From assembly GCF_009834025.1 (NCBI RefSeq), contig NZ_CP047156.1:868001-932000 (forward strand): a stretch of 64,000 bases of DNA, given 5' to 3'. The stretch comes from Epidermidibacterium keratini (GTDB lineage Bacteria; Actinomycetota; Actinomycetes; Mycobacteriales; Antricoccaceae). Positions 35,288 through 44,572 of this stretch are shown here, one piece after another. Under the pieces are notes generated by a model, which had not been told where the DNA came from, did no database searches, and saw only the letters and a program-made list of their open reading frames with translations. Made by a program: the position numbers and the translations under genes. Positions within the stretch are counted from its first letter, which is position 1. Every line of letters begins with the position of its first letter.

Positions 35288-35896
35288 CTACTGCTCGAGC
35301 CCGCGGTTCGGCGCCGTACTCACGTCCTCGTCGGCGCGGTACTGCGCCTGCTCGGCCTGTTCTTTCTCGGCCTGCTCTTCATCGATCCGCTTCTTGACCC
35401 GCCCCATGCCCGGCAGCGATCCGAGCATCTCGTTGAGCTCGCGGGAGAGGTCCAGCAGGTCCCGAAGGTCCGGTGCAACGGTCCCTAGGGTGTCGAGCAC
35501 CGGCATGATGTCGCTGCCGAGCTGGTCTACGAGGGCCGGCAGCAGGTTAATCATCCGGACGACGGCCTCAACCTCGTCCTCCTCGGAGGTCTCCACCAGC
35601 CGCACGACGATCGGATGCAGCTGGTGCAGCGACGGCTCGTACTTCGCCAGCAGCCCGTCGACCCGGACGGTGAGCGCATCGGCGCGATCGACAACCGCGC
35701 TCGTCTCGGCGAGTACGACGTCCGCCCCGGCGACAGTCTGCTCGATGGCGCCGACAATGCCGTCTGCGCGCTGCACCAGCCGCTCGGCCTGCCCGAGCAG
35801 CGAGACGAGGCGCGGGACGAGCGAGATCGCCTCCTCGACGGCGCCGGCGGCGCGACCGACCAGGTCAATGGCATCGAACGGCGTGGGGATTCGCAT
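35288..35896 (-). CDS. Coiled-coil protein of unknown function, conserved next to tatB/mrp
   Basis: A 202-residue protein, almost all helix: heptad-like stretches from about 10 to 80 (AAGAVEEAISLVPRLVSLLG), a central VVRLVETSEEDEVEAVVRMI, and a charged C-terminal tail (RIDEEQAEKEQAEQAQYRADEDV). No signal peptide. I recall similar unnamed proteins between mrp and tatB in other actinobacteria. Function unknown. Confidence 0.7.
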   Translation of the reverse strand: MRIPTPFDAIDLVGRAAGAVEEAISLVPRLVSLLGQAERLVQRADGIVGAIEQTVAGADVVLAETSAVVDRADALTVRVDGLLAKYEPSLHQLHPIVVRLVETSEEDEVEAVVRMINLLPALVDQLGSDIMPVLDTLGTVAPDLRDLLDLSRELNEMLGSLPGMGRVKKRIDEEQAEKEQAEQAQYRADEDVSTAPNRGLEQ

Positions 35897-35948
35897 GCGC
35901 CGAGGCTATCTGTAAAGCGCTGACCGCGTCACCCGATCGGGGCGCGGG

Positions 35949-36272
35949 CTAGGTGGTCTCGGCGTCGTACTGCGCGGGGCGGGCCGGGCCCTGACCGGTC
36001 GGCTGCTGCGCGACCGGAGCCGGCTCGTCGTCTTCCCACAGGTGCTTGCGCACAAACGCCTTCGGGTTCAGCATCGTGCGGTCGAAGTCGGCCGGGATCG
36101 CGTCGCCGAACTCTTCCTTGACCGTCTGGCGGGCGCCGGTGACCTGCTTCTTCACGCCCTTCAGGGCATCCGCGGCCTGCCGGGCCGCACCGGGCAGCTT
36201 GTCGGGGCCGAAGATCAGCAGCGCGACGACGAGCAGGACGAGGATCTCGCCCCAGCCCAGTGAGCTGAACAT
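35949..36272 (-). CDS. tatB: Twin-arginine translocase subunit TatB
   Basis: A 107-residue protein: one N-terminal membrane helix (GWGEILVLLVVALLIFGPDKLP with the hallmark E and FGP hinge), an amphipathic helix (ARQAADALKGVKKQVTGA), then an acidic, proline-rich tail. TatB binds twin-arginine signal peptides with TatC at the membrane. Its place between htrA/sigE and mrp matches mycobacteria. The ATG at 36270-36272 is set by the helix position; longer in-frame sequence upstream has no coding character. Confidence 0.92.
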   Translation of the reverse strand: MFSSLGWGEILVLLVVALLIFGPDKLPGAARQAADALKGVKKQVTGARQTVKEEFGDAIPADFDRTMLNPKAFVRKHLWEDDEPAPVAQQPTGQGPARPAQYDAETT

Positions 36273-36295
36273 CCGCTGCCCTTCCCGGTGCCGGT

Positions 36296-37180
36296 CTAGT
36301 CGTCTACCTGCAGCGCGGCGATCGCCTTGCTCATGTCGAGCACCCGCTGAGCGTTCTCGACGTGCAGGTTTTCGATCATACGGCCGTTGACCGTCGCGAC
36401 GCCCTTGCCGGAGCTGAGCGTCTCGTTCCACACGGTGACGATCTCCTCGGCGTCGGCGACCTCTTGCTCGGACGGCGCAAACGCCTCGTTGCATGGTTCG
36501 ACCTGGCTGGGATGGATCAGCGTCTTGCCGTCGAAGCCGAGCTCACGTCCCTGCCGGGCCTCCGCGGCGAAGCCGTCGGCGTTCTTGACGTCGTTGTAGA
36601 CGCCATCGAGGATCACCTTGCCTGCGGCGCGGGCGCCGAGCAGGCACAGCCCGAGGCCGGTCAGCAGCGGCTGACGGCCGGGCACGTGCTCGGCGTGCAG
36701 CTCCTTGGCGAGGTCGTTGGTGCCCATGACGAGTACGCCGAGCCGCTCGGAGGCCGAGGCGATCGCGGCAACGTCCAGCATTGCCTGCGGGGTCTCGACC
36801 ATTGCCCAGAGCTGCGTGTGCTCGGGAGCGCCCGCCTTCTCGATCGCAGCGACCAGCGCGCGCACCTCGTCGGCGCTGCCGACCTTGGGTACGACGATGC
36901 CGTCGGGACCGGCCTGAGCGGCAGCTGCCAGGTCATCGGCGTGCCACTCGGTGTCCATGCCGTTGATCCGGATCGTCAGCTCGCGGCGTCCGTAACCACC
37001 GCCGGTGACGGCCGCGACGGCCTTGTCACGCGCCGACTCCTTGGCATCCGGCGCGACGGCGTCCTCTAGGTCGAAGATGAGCGCGTCGGCGGCGATCGCC
37101 TTGGCCTTCTCCAACGCCCGCTCGTTAGCGGCGGGCATGTAGAGCACGCTGCGGCGAGGGCGATGATCCTGGTTGTCCAC
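36296..37180 (-). CDS. HpcH/HpaI-fold CoA-ester lyase (citrate-lyase beta type)
   Basis: A 294-residue TIM-barrel enzyme: RRSVLYMPAANERALEKA, the acidic metal-site segment DALIFDLEDAVAPDAK, LTIRINGMDTEWHADDL, and MVETPQAMLDVAAIA. It resembles CitE-like malyl/citramalyl-CoA lyases or the (3S)-malyl-CoA thioesterase. The GTG start follows GGAG and lies 4 bp after the other lyase gene, so the two are co-translated. The pair may belong to glyoxylate or ethylmalonyl-CoA metabolism. Confidence 0.85.
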   Translation of the reverse strand: MDNQDHRPRRSVLYMPAANERALEKAKAIAADALIFDLEDAVAPDAKESARDKAVAAVTGGGYGRRELTIRINGMDTEWHADDLAAAAQAGPDGIVVPKVGSADEVRALVAAIEKAGAPEHTQLWAMVETPQAMLDVAAIASASERLGVLVMGTNDLAKELHAEHVPGRQPLLTGLGLCLLGARAAGKVILDGVYNDVKNADGFAAEARQGRELGFDGKTLIHPSQVEPCNEAFAPSEQEVADAEEIVTVWNETLSSGKGVATVNGRMIENLHVENAQRVLDMSKAIAALQVDD

Positions 37181-37184
37181 GGGT

Positions 37185-38252
37185 TCAGCTCTCCGTTCCG
37201 GCAGCGTCGTACGCCTTCTTCAGCTCGGGATCGAGCTTGCCGAGCTGGTCGGCGAGCGCCACGATGACCTGGCACTGCTTGAGCGATGCGTCGTCTTCCA
37301 TCTTGCCGTCGAGCATCACCGCGCCGGTGCCGTCGCCCATCGCGGCGACGACCCGACGAGCGTGCGCGACGTCCTCGACAGACGGGCTGAAGACGCGCTT
37401 GCCGATCTCGATCTGCACCGGGTGCAGCGACCAGGCGCCGACGCAGCCGAGCAGGAACGCGTTGCGGAACTGGTCTTCGCACGCGACGGTGTCCTTGATG
37501 TCACCGAACGGCCCGTAGTAGGGGAAGATCCCGTTCATCACGCAGGCATCGACCATGCGCGCGATCGTGTAGTGCCACAGGTCCTGCTGGTACGTCGCGC
37601 GCTCGCCCTCGATGTCGCCGTCGACCGGATCCTCACGCACGAGGTATCCGGGGTGCCCGCCACCGACGCGAGTGGTCTTCATCCGGCGGTCCGCGGCCAG
37701 GTCCGCAGGGCCCAGCGACAGGCCCTGCATGCGGGGGCTCGCGGCGCAGATCTCCTCGACGTTGACCATGCCGCGGGCGGTCTCGAGGATCGCGTGCACC
37801 AGGATCGGCTTGGTCAGCCCGGCCTTGGCCTCCAGCTGCGCGAGCAGCCGGTCGACGTAGTGGATGTCCTCGGCGCCCTCGACCTTGGGGATCATCACGA
37901 CGTCGAGCTTGTCGCCGATCGCGGTGACGAGCGTGGTGATGTCGTCGATGAACCACGGCGAGTCGAGGCTGTTCAGGCGGGTCCATAGCTGCGTGTTCTC
38001 GCCGAAGTCGACCTCCTGGCCGATCCGCACCAGACCCTCGCGCGCGGCGACCTTGTTGTCGGCCTTGACGCCGTCTTCGAGGTTGCCGAGCAGTACGTCG
38101 GCCTTGCCCACCATGTCGGGGATCTTGGCGGCCATCTTCTCGTTGCTCGGGTCGAAGAAGTGGATCACCCGCGAGGGACGAGCCGGCACCTCAGTGACCG
38201 GCTGCGGGGCTCCAACCGCGAGCGGTTTGAAGAAGTCCTTGGCGCTACGCAT
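37185..38252 (-). CDS. HpcH/HpaI-fold CoA-ester lyase, L-malyl-/beta-methylmalyl-CoA lyase-like
   Basis: A 355-residue paralogue with the Mcl1-like layout: [40 protein letters not shown] (acidic metal site), [35 protein letters not shown], and a long C-terminal section ([18 protein letters not shown]). Such lyases reversibly cleave malyl-CoA to acetyl-CoA and glyoxylate. SD GGAGG precedes the ATG. It sits between htrA and tatB, where I recall no lyases in mycobacteria, so the pair looks inserted into the core block. Confidence 0.85.
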   Translation of the reverse strand: MRSAKDFFKPLAVGAPQPVTEVPARPSRVIHFFDPSNEKMAAKIPDMVGKADVLLGNLEDGVKADNKVAAREGLVRIGQEVDFGENTQLWTRLNSLDSPWFIDDITTLVTAIGDKLDVVMIPKVEGAEDIHYVDRLLAQLEAKAGLTKPILVHAILETARGMVNVEEICAASPRMQGLSLGPADLAADRRMKTTRVGGGHPGYLVREDPVDGDIEGERATYQQDLWHYTIARMVDACVMNGIFPYYGPFGDIKDTVACEDQFRNAFLLGCVGAWSLHPVQIEIGKRVFSPSVEDVAHARRVVAAMGDGTGAVMLDGKMEDDASLKQCQVIVALADQLGKLDPELKKAYDAAGTES

Positions 38253-38302
38253 GCATCCTCCAGGGCGAGTCTCGATGTCCGTCTTGGAGGCTACCCGCAG
38301 CG

Positions 38303-39934
38303 CTATCCGAGGGTGACTTGGACGTCCTTCTCGCTGTTGCCGGAGATGACCTTGACGGTGATGGCATCGCCTGGCTTGCGCAGGTTGGCGACGGCGAGCA
38401 GGTCTTCGACCGCGCCGATCTTGATGCCGTCGGCCTCGACGATGATGTCCTTTGCGGCGAGTCCGGCCTGCTCGGCCGCGCCGCCGGGGTCGACCCGCAC
38501 GATGCGTACGCCGTCGTTGGTGCCGTCGGTGACGGACTCCGCGGACAGGCCCAGCGATCCGTGCTGCGGCTGCTCACCGGAGATCAGCGAGGTGGCGATC
38601 GACATCGCGTAGTCGACCGGGATCGCGAAGCCGAGCCCGATGCTGCCGGCCTGGCCGCCGGCCGATGCGAAGCTGGCGATCGCACTGTTGATCCCGATGA
38701 GCGCGCCCTGCGCGTCGACCAGTGCGCCACCGGAGTTGCCGGGGTTGATCGAGGCGTCGGTCTGGACGGCCAGGATGTAGGCGTCGGTGTCGCTGCCTTC
38801 CCCGCCCAGATGCATCGGGCGGTTGAGCGCGGAGACGATGCCGGACGTCACGGTGCCGGCCAGGCCGAGCGGGGAGCCGAACGCGACGACCTCGTCACCG
38901 ACCTTGACGTTGCCGCTCTTGCCGATGTCGATCGGCACGAGCCCGGGCTTGTCGACCTTGAGCACTGCGAGATCCGAGGCGGTGTCACGTCCGACGATCT
39001 GCGCTGGACTTGCCGAGCCGTCGACGTAGTAGACGGTGATCGCGGCCTCAGGCTGGTCGGCCGCGGCCGAGATCACGTGGTTGTTGGTCAGGATGTAGCC
39101 GTCTTCTTCGATGACGACGCCCGATCCCGAGCCGCCGGAGCTGCCGACGACAACCTCGATCTTCACCACACTGGGCTGCACCTTGTCGGCGATCTCGCCG
39201 ATCGTGCTGGGCTCTTTGGTGTTGTCGACGGTGTTGTACTCCGGGCTCGGCTTGGTCAGCGGTGACTCCGAGGCCCGCTTGGCCAAGAAGAAACCGGTCG
39301 CTCCGGCCGCGAGCGCGACAAACAGCGCGCCGGCGAGAAGCAGCGCTCCAATGCGCAGCGGCAGGTCTCCGAGGCGCAGTCGACGCTTCTGCTCACCGGT
39401 GTCGACCACACCGTCGTCACCGGAGTCCTCGTCCTCATCCCCATCGCTGGGGGCCACCAGTACGGCGGAGGCGCTCGGGTCACGCCACGGGTCGCGAGGA
39501 GCGTCGGGCTTCCACCACGGCGACTCGCGCAGCTGGATCTGGTAGGGCGCCGCTCCGGGGCGACGTTGCAGGTCGTCGGCGCCCTGGGGCCGCGAGAACG
39601 CCTTCGCATAAGGGACCGGAGGCGGTGCTGCCGGGCGGTGCGGCGGCTGCGGCGGGCGGTGCTGCTGGTTGAACGAGTCGGCGTTGCCGGCCGGGCGGCC
39701 AAACACGCGGGCCTGCTCGGGGCTCGGTCGCGGGGCCGCCGGAGGCGCCGGCGGGCGGCTCGGCCGGGCAGTGAAGCTGCCCTGGACACCGTCGGGACGC
39801 GAGAAGGCCGCCGAGCCCGCGGTGTCACCGGTGGCGTGCGAAGAAACGTCCTGCTGACCGTTCGGGGACTGGCTCGGCGGCGTAGGAGCGCCCGAGGTGG
39901 GCGGCTGCGGCGAGCGCGAGTCGTCGTTCGGCAT
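38303..39934 (-). CDS. htrA: HtrA-type membrane serine protease with PDZ domain
   Basis: A 543-residue protein: a Pro/Gln-rich cytoplasmic N-terminus (about 1-190), one membrane helix ([23 protein letters not shown]), then a trypsin-fold domain with His in NNHVISA, Asp in TASDLAVLK and Ser in NPGNSGGAL, and a C-terminal PDZ domain ([18 protein letters not shown]). It degrades or refolds damaged envelope proteins. The order sigE-rseA-htrA matches M. tuberculosis, where HtrA takes part in the SigE stress response. Confidence 0.93.
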   Translation of the reverse strand: MPNDDSRSPQPPTSGAPTPPSQSPNGQQDVSSHATGDTAGSAAFSRPDGVQGSFTARPSRPPAPPAAPRPSPEQARVFGRPAGNADSFNQQHRPPQPPHRPAAPPPVPYAKAFSRPQGADDLQRRPGAAPYQIQLRESPWWKPDAPRDPWRDPSASAVLVAPSDGDEDEDSGDDGVVDTGEQKRRLRLGDLPLRIGALLLAGALFVALAAGATGFFLAKRASESPLTKPSPEYNTVDNTKEPSTIGEIADKVQPSVVKIEVVVGSSGGSGSGVVIEEDGYILTNNHVISAAADQPEAAITVYYVDGSASPAQIVGRDTASDLAVLKVDKPGLVPIDIGKSGNVKVGDEVVAFGSPLGLAGTVTSGIVSALNRPMHLGGEGSDTDAYILAVQTDASINPGNSGGALVDAQGALIGINSAIASFASAGGQAGSIGLGFAIPVDYAMSIATSLISGEQPQHGSLGLSAESVTDGTNDGVRIVRVDPGGAAEQAGLAAKDIIVEADGIKIGAVEDLLAVANLRKPGDAITVKVISGNSEKDVQVTLG

Positions 39935-39994
39935 TAATGCGGTCCCTTGCGTTGCTGGTCCGGCCTGGCAGCGCCCAGCATGCCACGCGCGGGA

Positions 39995-40501
39995 TTACTT
40001 TGATTGCTCGTGTACGACGTGCACGGTCCGCGGTTGGTGCCCGTCACTGGCCGGTGAGTTCACAAAGTCCGGCTCGTCGCCGAGGATAGTCGGGCTCAGC
40101 GTCAGTCCCACGCCGATCGCGACGAGGGCGGCGCCGCCCTTGAAGACCCGGCTGCGCCGCAGCGATCCGGGTGGTCCCGGGCGCCGGTCGCTGGTGGGCG
40201 CGGCTACCGAGAACTCGAAGCGGCCGCCCTCATCGACACCGATCCCCCGCCCGGTGAGCCGGTCGCGCTCGTCGAGCTCGGCCGAGAACGGGATATTCCC
40301 CAGCCGCTGCATCAGCGTCTGGGGAACCGAAACGTCATCTGACTCCGAGGAGCGCAGCGACTGCTTGCACTGAAACTGTACTCCGACGGCGTACGCGCAC
40401 TCCATACATTCATGGATGTGGCGTTCGGCCCGCTCGTGCGGCACCGGGGCAAGCTCTCCATCGACGTACGCCGCGACCGCCTCGGTCGATAAGTGGGTCA
40501 C
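39995..40501 (-). CDS. rseA: Zinc-finger anti-sigma factor (RseA-like)
   Basis: A 168-residue protein whose N-terminal ~45 residues hold the ZAS motif [12 protein letters not shown] (HxxxCxxC), used to clamp ECF sigma factors. A weak hydrophobic stretch near 128-150 ([21 protein letters not shown]) may anchor it. The GTG start overlaps the sigE stop (GTGA), so it is made with its target. Release of SigE is by redox or phosphorylation-triggered proteolysis in mycobacteria. Confidence 0.9.
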   Translation of the reverse strand: MTHLSTEAVAAYVDGELAPVPHERAERHIHECMECAYAVGVQFQCKQSLRSSESDDVSVPQTLMQRLGNIPFSAELDERDRLTGRGIGVDEGGRFEFSVAAPTSDRRPGPPGSLRRSRVFKGGAALVAIGVGLTLSPTILGDEPDFVNSPASDGHQPRTVHVVHEQSK

Positions 40502-41091
40502 GCGCCGACCTCCGAGCTCGCGCGGGGCGCGCGGTGGGCCAGCGCTTCGCGCAGCTGGACGCGGCCGCGGTGGATGCGGCTGCGCACCGTGCCGAGCTTG
40601 ATGCCCAGCGTGCTGGCGATCTCCTCGTAGGACAGACCCTCGATGTCGCAGAGTACGACGGCGGCACGGAAGTCCGGCGGCAGATCGGCCAGCGCGGCCT
40701 GGATGTCGGAGTCCATGTGGTTGGCATCGAATACCGCGACCGGGTCGGCGTGCGTGCCCGGCAGCCGCTCGGCCTCGTCGGAGAGGTGGTCGAAGCGGAT
40801 CCGGCTACGGCGGCGGGCCATATCCAGGAACAGGTTGGTGGTGATCCGGTGCATCCAGCCTTCGAACGTTCCGGGTTGGAACGAGGCCAGTGAGCGGAAC
40901 ACCCGGATGAAGGTCTCCTGGGTCAGATCCTCAGCATCGTGCTGGTTGCCCGACAGGCGGTAGGCGAGGCGGTAGACCCGCGCGGAGTGCTCGCGCACGA
41001 TCTCATCCCAGGTGGGTGGCACCCACTGCGTCCCGTCAGCGGTATCCGGCGCCTGCTCGGTGGCGGTGGATTCGGCCTGGCTTCGGGTCAT
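40498..41091 (-). CDS. sigE: ECF RNA polymerase sigma factor SigE
   Basis: A 197-residue ECF sigma factor. Region 2 ([31 protein letters not shown], given here only as its start and end around residues 35-65) is followed by [20 protein letters not shown] (region 2.4), and region 4 is [19 protein letters not shown] with [18 protein letters not shown]. It is coupled to the anti-sigma gene by a GTGA overlap. It directs RNA polymerase to envelope-stress promoters. The 188-bp gap to the divergent O-methyltransferase gene holds its promoter, but I could not make out a clear box. Confidence 0.93.
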   Translation of the reverse strand: MTRSQAESTATEQAPDTADGTQWVPPTWDEIVREHSARVYRLAYRLSGNQHDAEDLTQETFIRVFRSLASFQPGTFEGWMHRITTNLFLDMARRRSRIRFDHLSDEAERLPGTHADPVAVFDANHMDSDIQAALADLPPDFRAAVVLCDIEGLSYEEIASTLGIKLGTVRSRIHRGRVQLREALAHRAPRASSEVGA

Positions 41092-41279
41092 CTGGTGATC
41101 GTCCTACCTTAGTTTTCGAGGTGTCCGCGCCGTGGTGTCATCGCTGTGACCTGCGCGGTGTGCCCTTAATTCTGCCGCACCGAGGCCAACTTCGGCAGGC
41201 CCACAGCGCAGTTCACAGACGATTCAAAGCGTTGCGTCGCTGCCGGGTTCTGCAGCGGCGGGCCGATAGGCTACGCCTC

Positions 41280-41912
41280 ATGACGAATGCCGCCACCCGC
41301 ACCTACGTTGAGTCCTTCGTGACCGAGTCGCCGGTCGCGGTCTCGGCCAGGCAGCGGGCGGACGAGCTCGGCGTCGAGCCGGTCGGCACCGGCGCCGGGG
41401 CGGCGCTGCGGTTCATTGCGGCCGCGATCGATGCCAAGGGCGTCGTCGAGGTCGGTACCGGCACCGGAGTGTCGGGGATCTGGCTGCTGGAAGGAATGCA
41501 CCCGGACGGCGTACTGACCACGGTCGACACCGAGATCGAGCATCAGCGCGCAGCCAAGCGAGCGTTCAGCGAAGCCGGCATCGCCTCGTCTCGGGCCCGC
41601 GTGATCACCGGCGCGGCGCGCGACGTACTCCCCCGGCTCACCGACGGCGCCTACGACCTGGTCTTCATTGACGCCGACCCGTTGGACTATGCCGAGCTGC
41701 TTGAGGAAGCGCTGCGGCTGCTGCGTCCGGGCGGCATCGTGATCTTCGACGACGCAACCCATCGCGACCGGGTGGCCGACCCGTCGGCACGCGACGGCGA
41801 GTCGGTGGCGCTGCGCGATCTCGGCAAGCTGATCCGCGAGCACGACTTCCTGCTTCCGGTGGTGCTGCCGCTTGGCGAGGGCCTGCTCGCCGCCGTACAC
41901 CAGCCCGAGTAG
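41280..41912 (+). CDS. SAM-dependent O-methyltransferase (Rv1220c-like)
   Basis: A 210-residue class I methyltransferase of the catechol-OMT type: GVVEVGTGTGVSGIWLLEG for SAM binding, LTTVDTEIEHQ, then YDLVFIDADPLDYAELLEEALRLLRPGG split across the metal-binding region (DADPLDY) and strand 5, and IVIFDDATHRDRVAD. It stands divergent from sigE, exactly as Rv1220c does. The acceptor is unknown. Confidence 0.88.
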   Translation: MTNAATRTYVESFVTESPVAVSARQRADELGVEPVGTGAGAALRFIAAAIDAKGVVEVGTGTGVSGIWLLEGMHPDGVLTTVDTEIEHQRAAKRAFSEAGIASSRARVITGAARDVLPRLTDGAYDLVFIDADPLDYAELLEEALRLLRPGGIVIFDDATHRDRVADPSARDGESVALRDLGKLIREHDFLLPVVLPLGEGLLAAVHQPE

Positions 41913-41913
41913 C

Positions 41914-42423
41914 TCAGGCTGAGACCGGCTGCGCCGTCAGCTCGCGAATGAGCGAGCCTGGGTCGTCGGCGAAGAACTCGATCGCCTCGATGTCGCCTGC
42001 GGGCAGCCCAGGTAGGTCGAGCTCGGCGGGTACGGCGAACTCCACCCGCACGTTCGTCATCCGCCCGATCGCGATCCGCAGCACGCCCTCACGCACGGAG
42101 AAGGTGCGCTTCACGTCGTTGTGCGAGACCCTCCGCACCCGGGCAATCGCGTGCCGCGGCAGCTCGATGTCGAACCGGTGCCGGTAGCGCAGCCGCAAGA
42201 CCTCGTCATCGACCTCGTGCGGGTTGCGCGAGAGCGAGACCATGTACCAGACCGCGTAGGCGATCCCGATCAGCGACATCGCCAGATGCGACCACGCAAG
42301 GATGGGCCAGCGGTGCAGCACCAGCGAGATCACGACCGCCTCGACGACCGAGACGCCCATGATTCCCCACTGCACCGGCCCTAGCTCGCGGTGATAGGTG
42401 TGTGCCGTGGCGGACCCGCTCAT
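41914..42423 (-). CDS. Two-helix membrane protein with PH-like domain, coupled to MerR
   Basis: A 169-residue protein with two membrane helices (WGIMGVSVVEAVVISLVL and WSHLAMSLIGIAYAVWYMV) and a beta-rich C-terminal domain of bacterial-PH type (EVDDEVLRLRYRHRFDIELPRHAIARV at about 70-97, IEFFADDPGSLIREL). The start overlaps the merR stop by 4 bp. Function unknown; it probably depends on the same promoter as MerR. Confidence 0.7.
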   Translation of the reverse strand: MSGSATAHTYHRELGPVQWGIMGVSVVEAVVISLVLHRWPILAWSHLAMSLIGIAYAVWYMVSLSRNPHEVDDEVLRLRYRHRFDIELPRHAIARVRRVSHNDVKRTFSVREGVLRIAIGRMTNVRVEFAVPAELDLPGLPAGDIEAIEFFADDPGSLIRELTAQPVSA

Positions 42424-43184
42424 CGCGCTTGCCTGCCGTCTCGGACTCGCGCCAGCAGCCGGAGCACGACCTCGCGTTGCGCGGGGTCCGGGATGAAAAA
42501 CGCCGAGTCCTCCCCCGGCGCCTCCGGCGGGATATCGCCAGCGAGCATCTGCAGTACGGCGGGGTGAGCCAGCAGCCGGTCGACCACCTCGTCGATCCGC
42601 TCATGGGCATCGACCACCCGCTGGCCCTCCAGGGCGGCGAACGCCCGGGCGGTCGCCAACGTGCTGCGCAGTTCGTCGGGGTCGTCGGCCACCTGCTGGT
42701 AGGCCTGCGCCATCGCCGGGCTCAGCTCGCCGGTCAGCGCCAGCACCTCGAGCATGTCTCGGTCGCTGTGCAGTACGCGCCGAGCCGGATCGTCGGCGAT
42801 CTGCTCGGCCAGCCGGTCGAGCGTCTTGGCGAGCTCAGGCGGCAGTGCGGTGAGCGGGCGACCCCGCTCGGTGGCCTCGATCATCGCGCTCAGCGCGTCG
42901 TACTGCCTGGTGAGCCGGTCGCGCTCTGCCGCGACGGCCGCGGCGACCTCCTCGAGCTCGCGCTTGGTGTCGGCGTCGCCGGAGTCCAGGGTCGCGATCT
43001 GGCGCAGCGGTACGCCGGCGCGTGCCAGCCAGGTGATCCGCAGCAGCCGGGCCAGGTCGGCGAGGGTGTATTCGCGGTAGCCGTTCGCGCGCCGGGCAGG
43101 CTCGGGCAGGATGCCGATCTGGTGGTAGTGGCGCACCGCGCGGGCCGTCGTACGCCCCGCCTTGGCGAACTCGGTGATCTTCAT
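42420..43184 (-). CDS. MerR-family transcriptional regulator
   Basis: A 254-residue regulator. The N-terminal winged helix is clear (MKITEFAKAGRTTARAVRHYHQIGIL, split here by its two helices at about 1-17 and 18-26; YREYTLADLARLLRI). A dimerisation helix follows (LEEVAAAVAAERDRL) and then a helical effector domain with no cysteine ligand set. It is followed by the PH-like membrane protein in an ATGA overlap. Target and ligand are unknown. Confidence 0.9.
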   Translation of the reverse strand: MKITEFAKAGRTTARAVRHYHQIGILPEPARRANGYREYTLADLARLLRITWLARAGVPLRQIATLDSGDADTKRELEEVAAAVAAERDRLTRQYDALSAMIEATERGRPLTALPPELAKTLDRLAEQIADDPARRVLHSDRDMLEVLALTGELSPAMAQAYQQVADDPDELRSTLATARAFAALEGQRVVDAHERIDEVVDRLLAHPAVLQMLAGDIPPEAPGEDSAFFIPDPAQREVVLRLLARVRDGRQAR

Positions 43185-43228
43185 GCCACCATCGTCAACC
43201 CTGACGCCACGTCAAGGTCAAGTCGCAT

Positions 43229-43283
43229 CTGCGGTGGAAGCCGACACCCTGTGAGCGCCGTAGGGTGTCCGGTTCCACCGCAG
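43229..43283. terminator. CTGCGGTGG-type hairpin downstream of glgC
   Basis: CTGCGGTGGAA (43229-43239) pairs with TTCCACCGCAG (43273-43283). The stem continues through CCGACACCCT and AGGGTGTCCGG with one bulge, loop of 11. It lies 18 bp after the glgC stop and 45 bp upstream of the merR start. Confidence 0.75.
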
Positions 43284-43301
43284 GTCAGTCGACGAGGCGG
43301 G

Positions 43302-44525
43302 TCAGTCGACGACGGCGTCCTTGCCGACCACGACCACGCCGCTGGGCGTCACGTGGTAGCGCTCGCGGTCGCGCTGCAGATCCACGCCGAGGGTGGCGCC
43401 GTCATGGACGACGACGTTCTTGTCGAGGATCGCGCGGCGTACGACGCTGCCCTTGCCGATGCGTACGCCGTCCAGCAGCACCGAGCCGTCGACATGGGCG
43501 CCGTTCTCGATGCGCACGTCCATGCCGATCACCGACTCGCGCACGGTCGAACCGGTGATGATGGCACCGGGCGCCACCATCGACTCGCTGGCCATCCCGC
43601 CAAGCACGAACTTCGCCGGAGGCCGCTGCGCGGACGAGGTCAAGATGGGCCACTTGGTGTTGTAGAGGTTGAAGATCGGGTTGAGCGAGACCAGGTCCAT
43701 GTGCGCGTCGTAGTAGGAATCCAGCGTCCCGACATCGCGCCAGTAGCCGCGGTCGCGGTCGGTCGCGCCGGGTACGACGTTGTGGGCGAAGTCGTAGACG
43801 TACGCCGTACCGTCCTGCACCATCATCGGGATGATGTTGCCGCCCATGTCGTGCACGCTGGTCTCGTCGGCAGCATCGCGCTCCAATGCCTCGACGAGGG
43901 CATCGCGGGTGAAGACGTAGTTGCCCATCGAGGCAAACGTCGAGTCCGGGTCATCGGGCAGACCCGGCGGGTCGGCCGGTTTCTCCAAGAACCCGGTGAT
44001 CCGCATCCCGGTCTCGTCGGTGTCGATGACCCCGAACGCGCTCGCCTCGTGACGCGGCACCCGGATGCCGGCGACGGTGACCGAGGCACCGGACTCGACA
44101 TGCTGGCGCACCATCTGCTCGGGGTCCATCCGGTAGACGTGATCGGCACCGAACACCACCACGATGTCCGGGTCTTCGTCGCGGATCAGGTTCATCGACT
44201 GATAGATGGCATCTGCGCTGCCGGTGAACCAGCGCGGGCCACGACGCTGCTGTGCCGGCACCGGCGTGACGTAGTTTCCGGTGAGCGTCGACATACGCCA
44301 CGTCTGGGTGATGTGCCGATCGAGCGAGTGCGACTTGTACTGCGTCAACACCGCGAGACGGTGATAGCCAGCGTTGACCAGGTTGGAGAGCACGAAGTCG
44401 ATCAGGCGATACGAGCCGCCAAACGGCACGGCAGGTTTAGCCCGGTCGGCGGTCAGCGGCATGAGCCGCTTGCCTTCCCCACCGGCGAGCACGATTCCCA
44501 ATACTCGAGGCGATCCGATCGTCAC
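43302..44525 (-). CDS. glgC: Glucose-1-phosphate adenylyltransferase
   Basis: A 407-residue nucleotidyltransferase: [20 protein letters not shown] and [19 protein letters not shown] at the N-terminus, [24 protein letters not shown], and a left-handed beta-helix C-terminus ([20 protein letters not shown]). It makes ADP-glucose from ATP and glucose-1-phosphate for glycogen or maltose-1-phosphate synthesis. The start is GTG at 44523-44525, matching family length; the open frame upstream belongs to the antisense of glgA. It is divergent from glgA with 47 bp between, as in mycobacteria. Confidence 0.93.
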   Translation of the reverse strand: MTIGSPRVLGIVLAGGEGKRLMPLTADRAKPAVPFGGSYRLIDFVLSNLVNAGYHRLAVLTQYKSHSLDRHITQTWRMSTLTGNYVTPVPAQQRRGPRWFTGSADAIYQSMNLIRDEDPDIVVVFGADHVYRMDPEQMVRQHVESGASVTVAGIRVPRHEASAFGVIDTDETGMRITGFLEKPADPPGLPDDPDSTFASMGNYVFTRDALVEALERDAADETSVHDMGGNIIPMMVQDGTAYVYDFAHNVVPGATDRDRGYWRDVGTLDSYYDAHMDLVSLNPIFNLYNTKWPILTSSAQRPPAKFVLGGMASESMVAPGAIITGSTVRESVIGMDVRIENGAHVDGSVLLDGVRIGKGSVVRRAILDKNVVVHDGATLGVDLQRDRERYHVTPSGVVVVGKDAVVD

Positions 44526-44572
44526 GATCCCGACACTAACGCGCCGCGACCTGCGGTGGCTATCGTCGGGGC

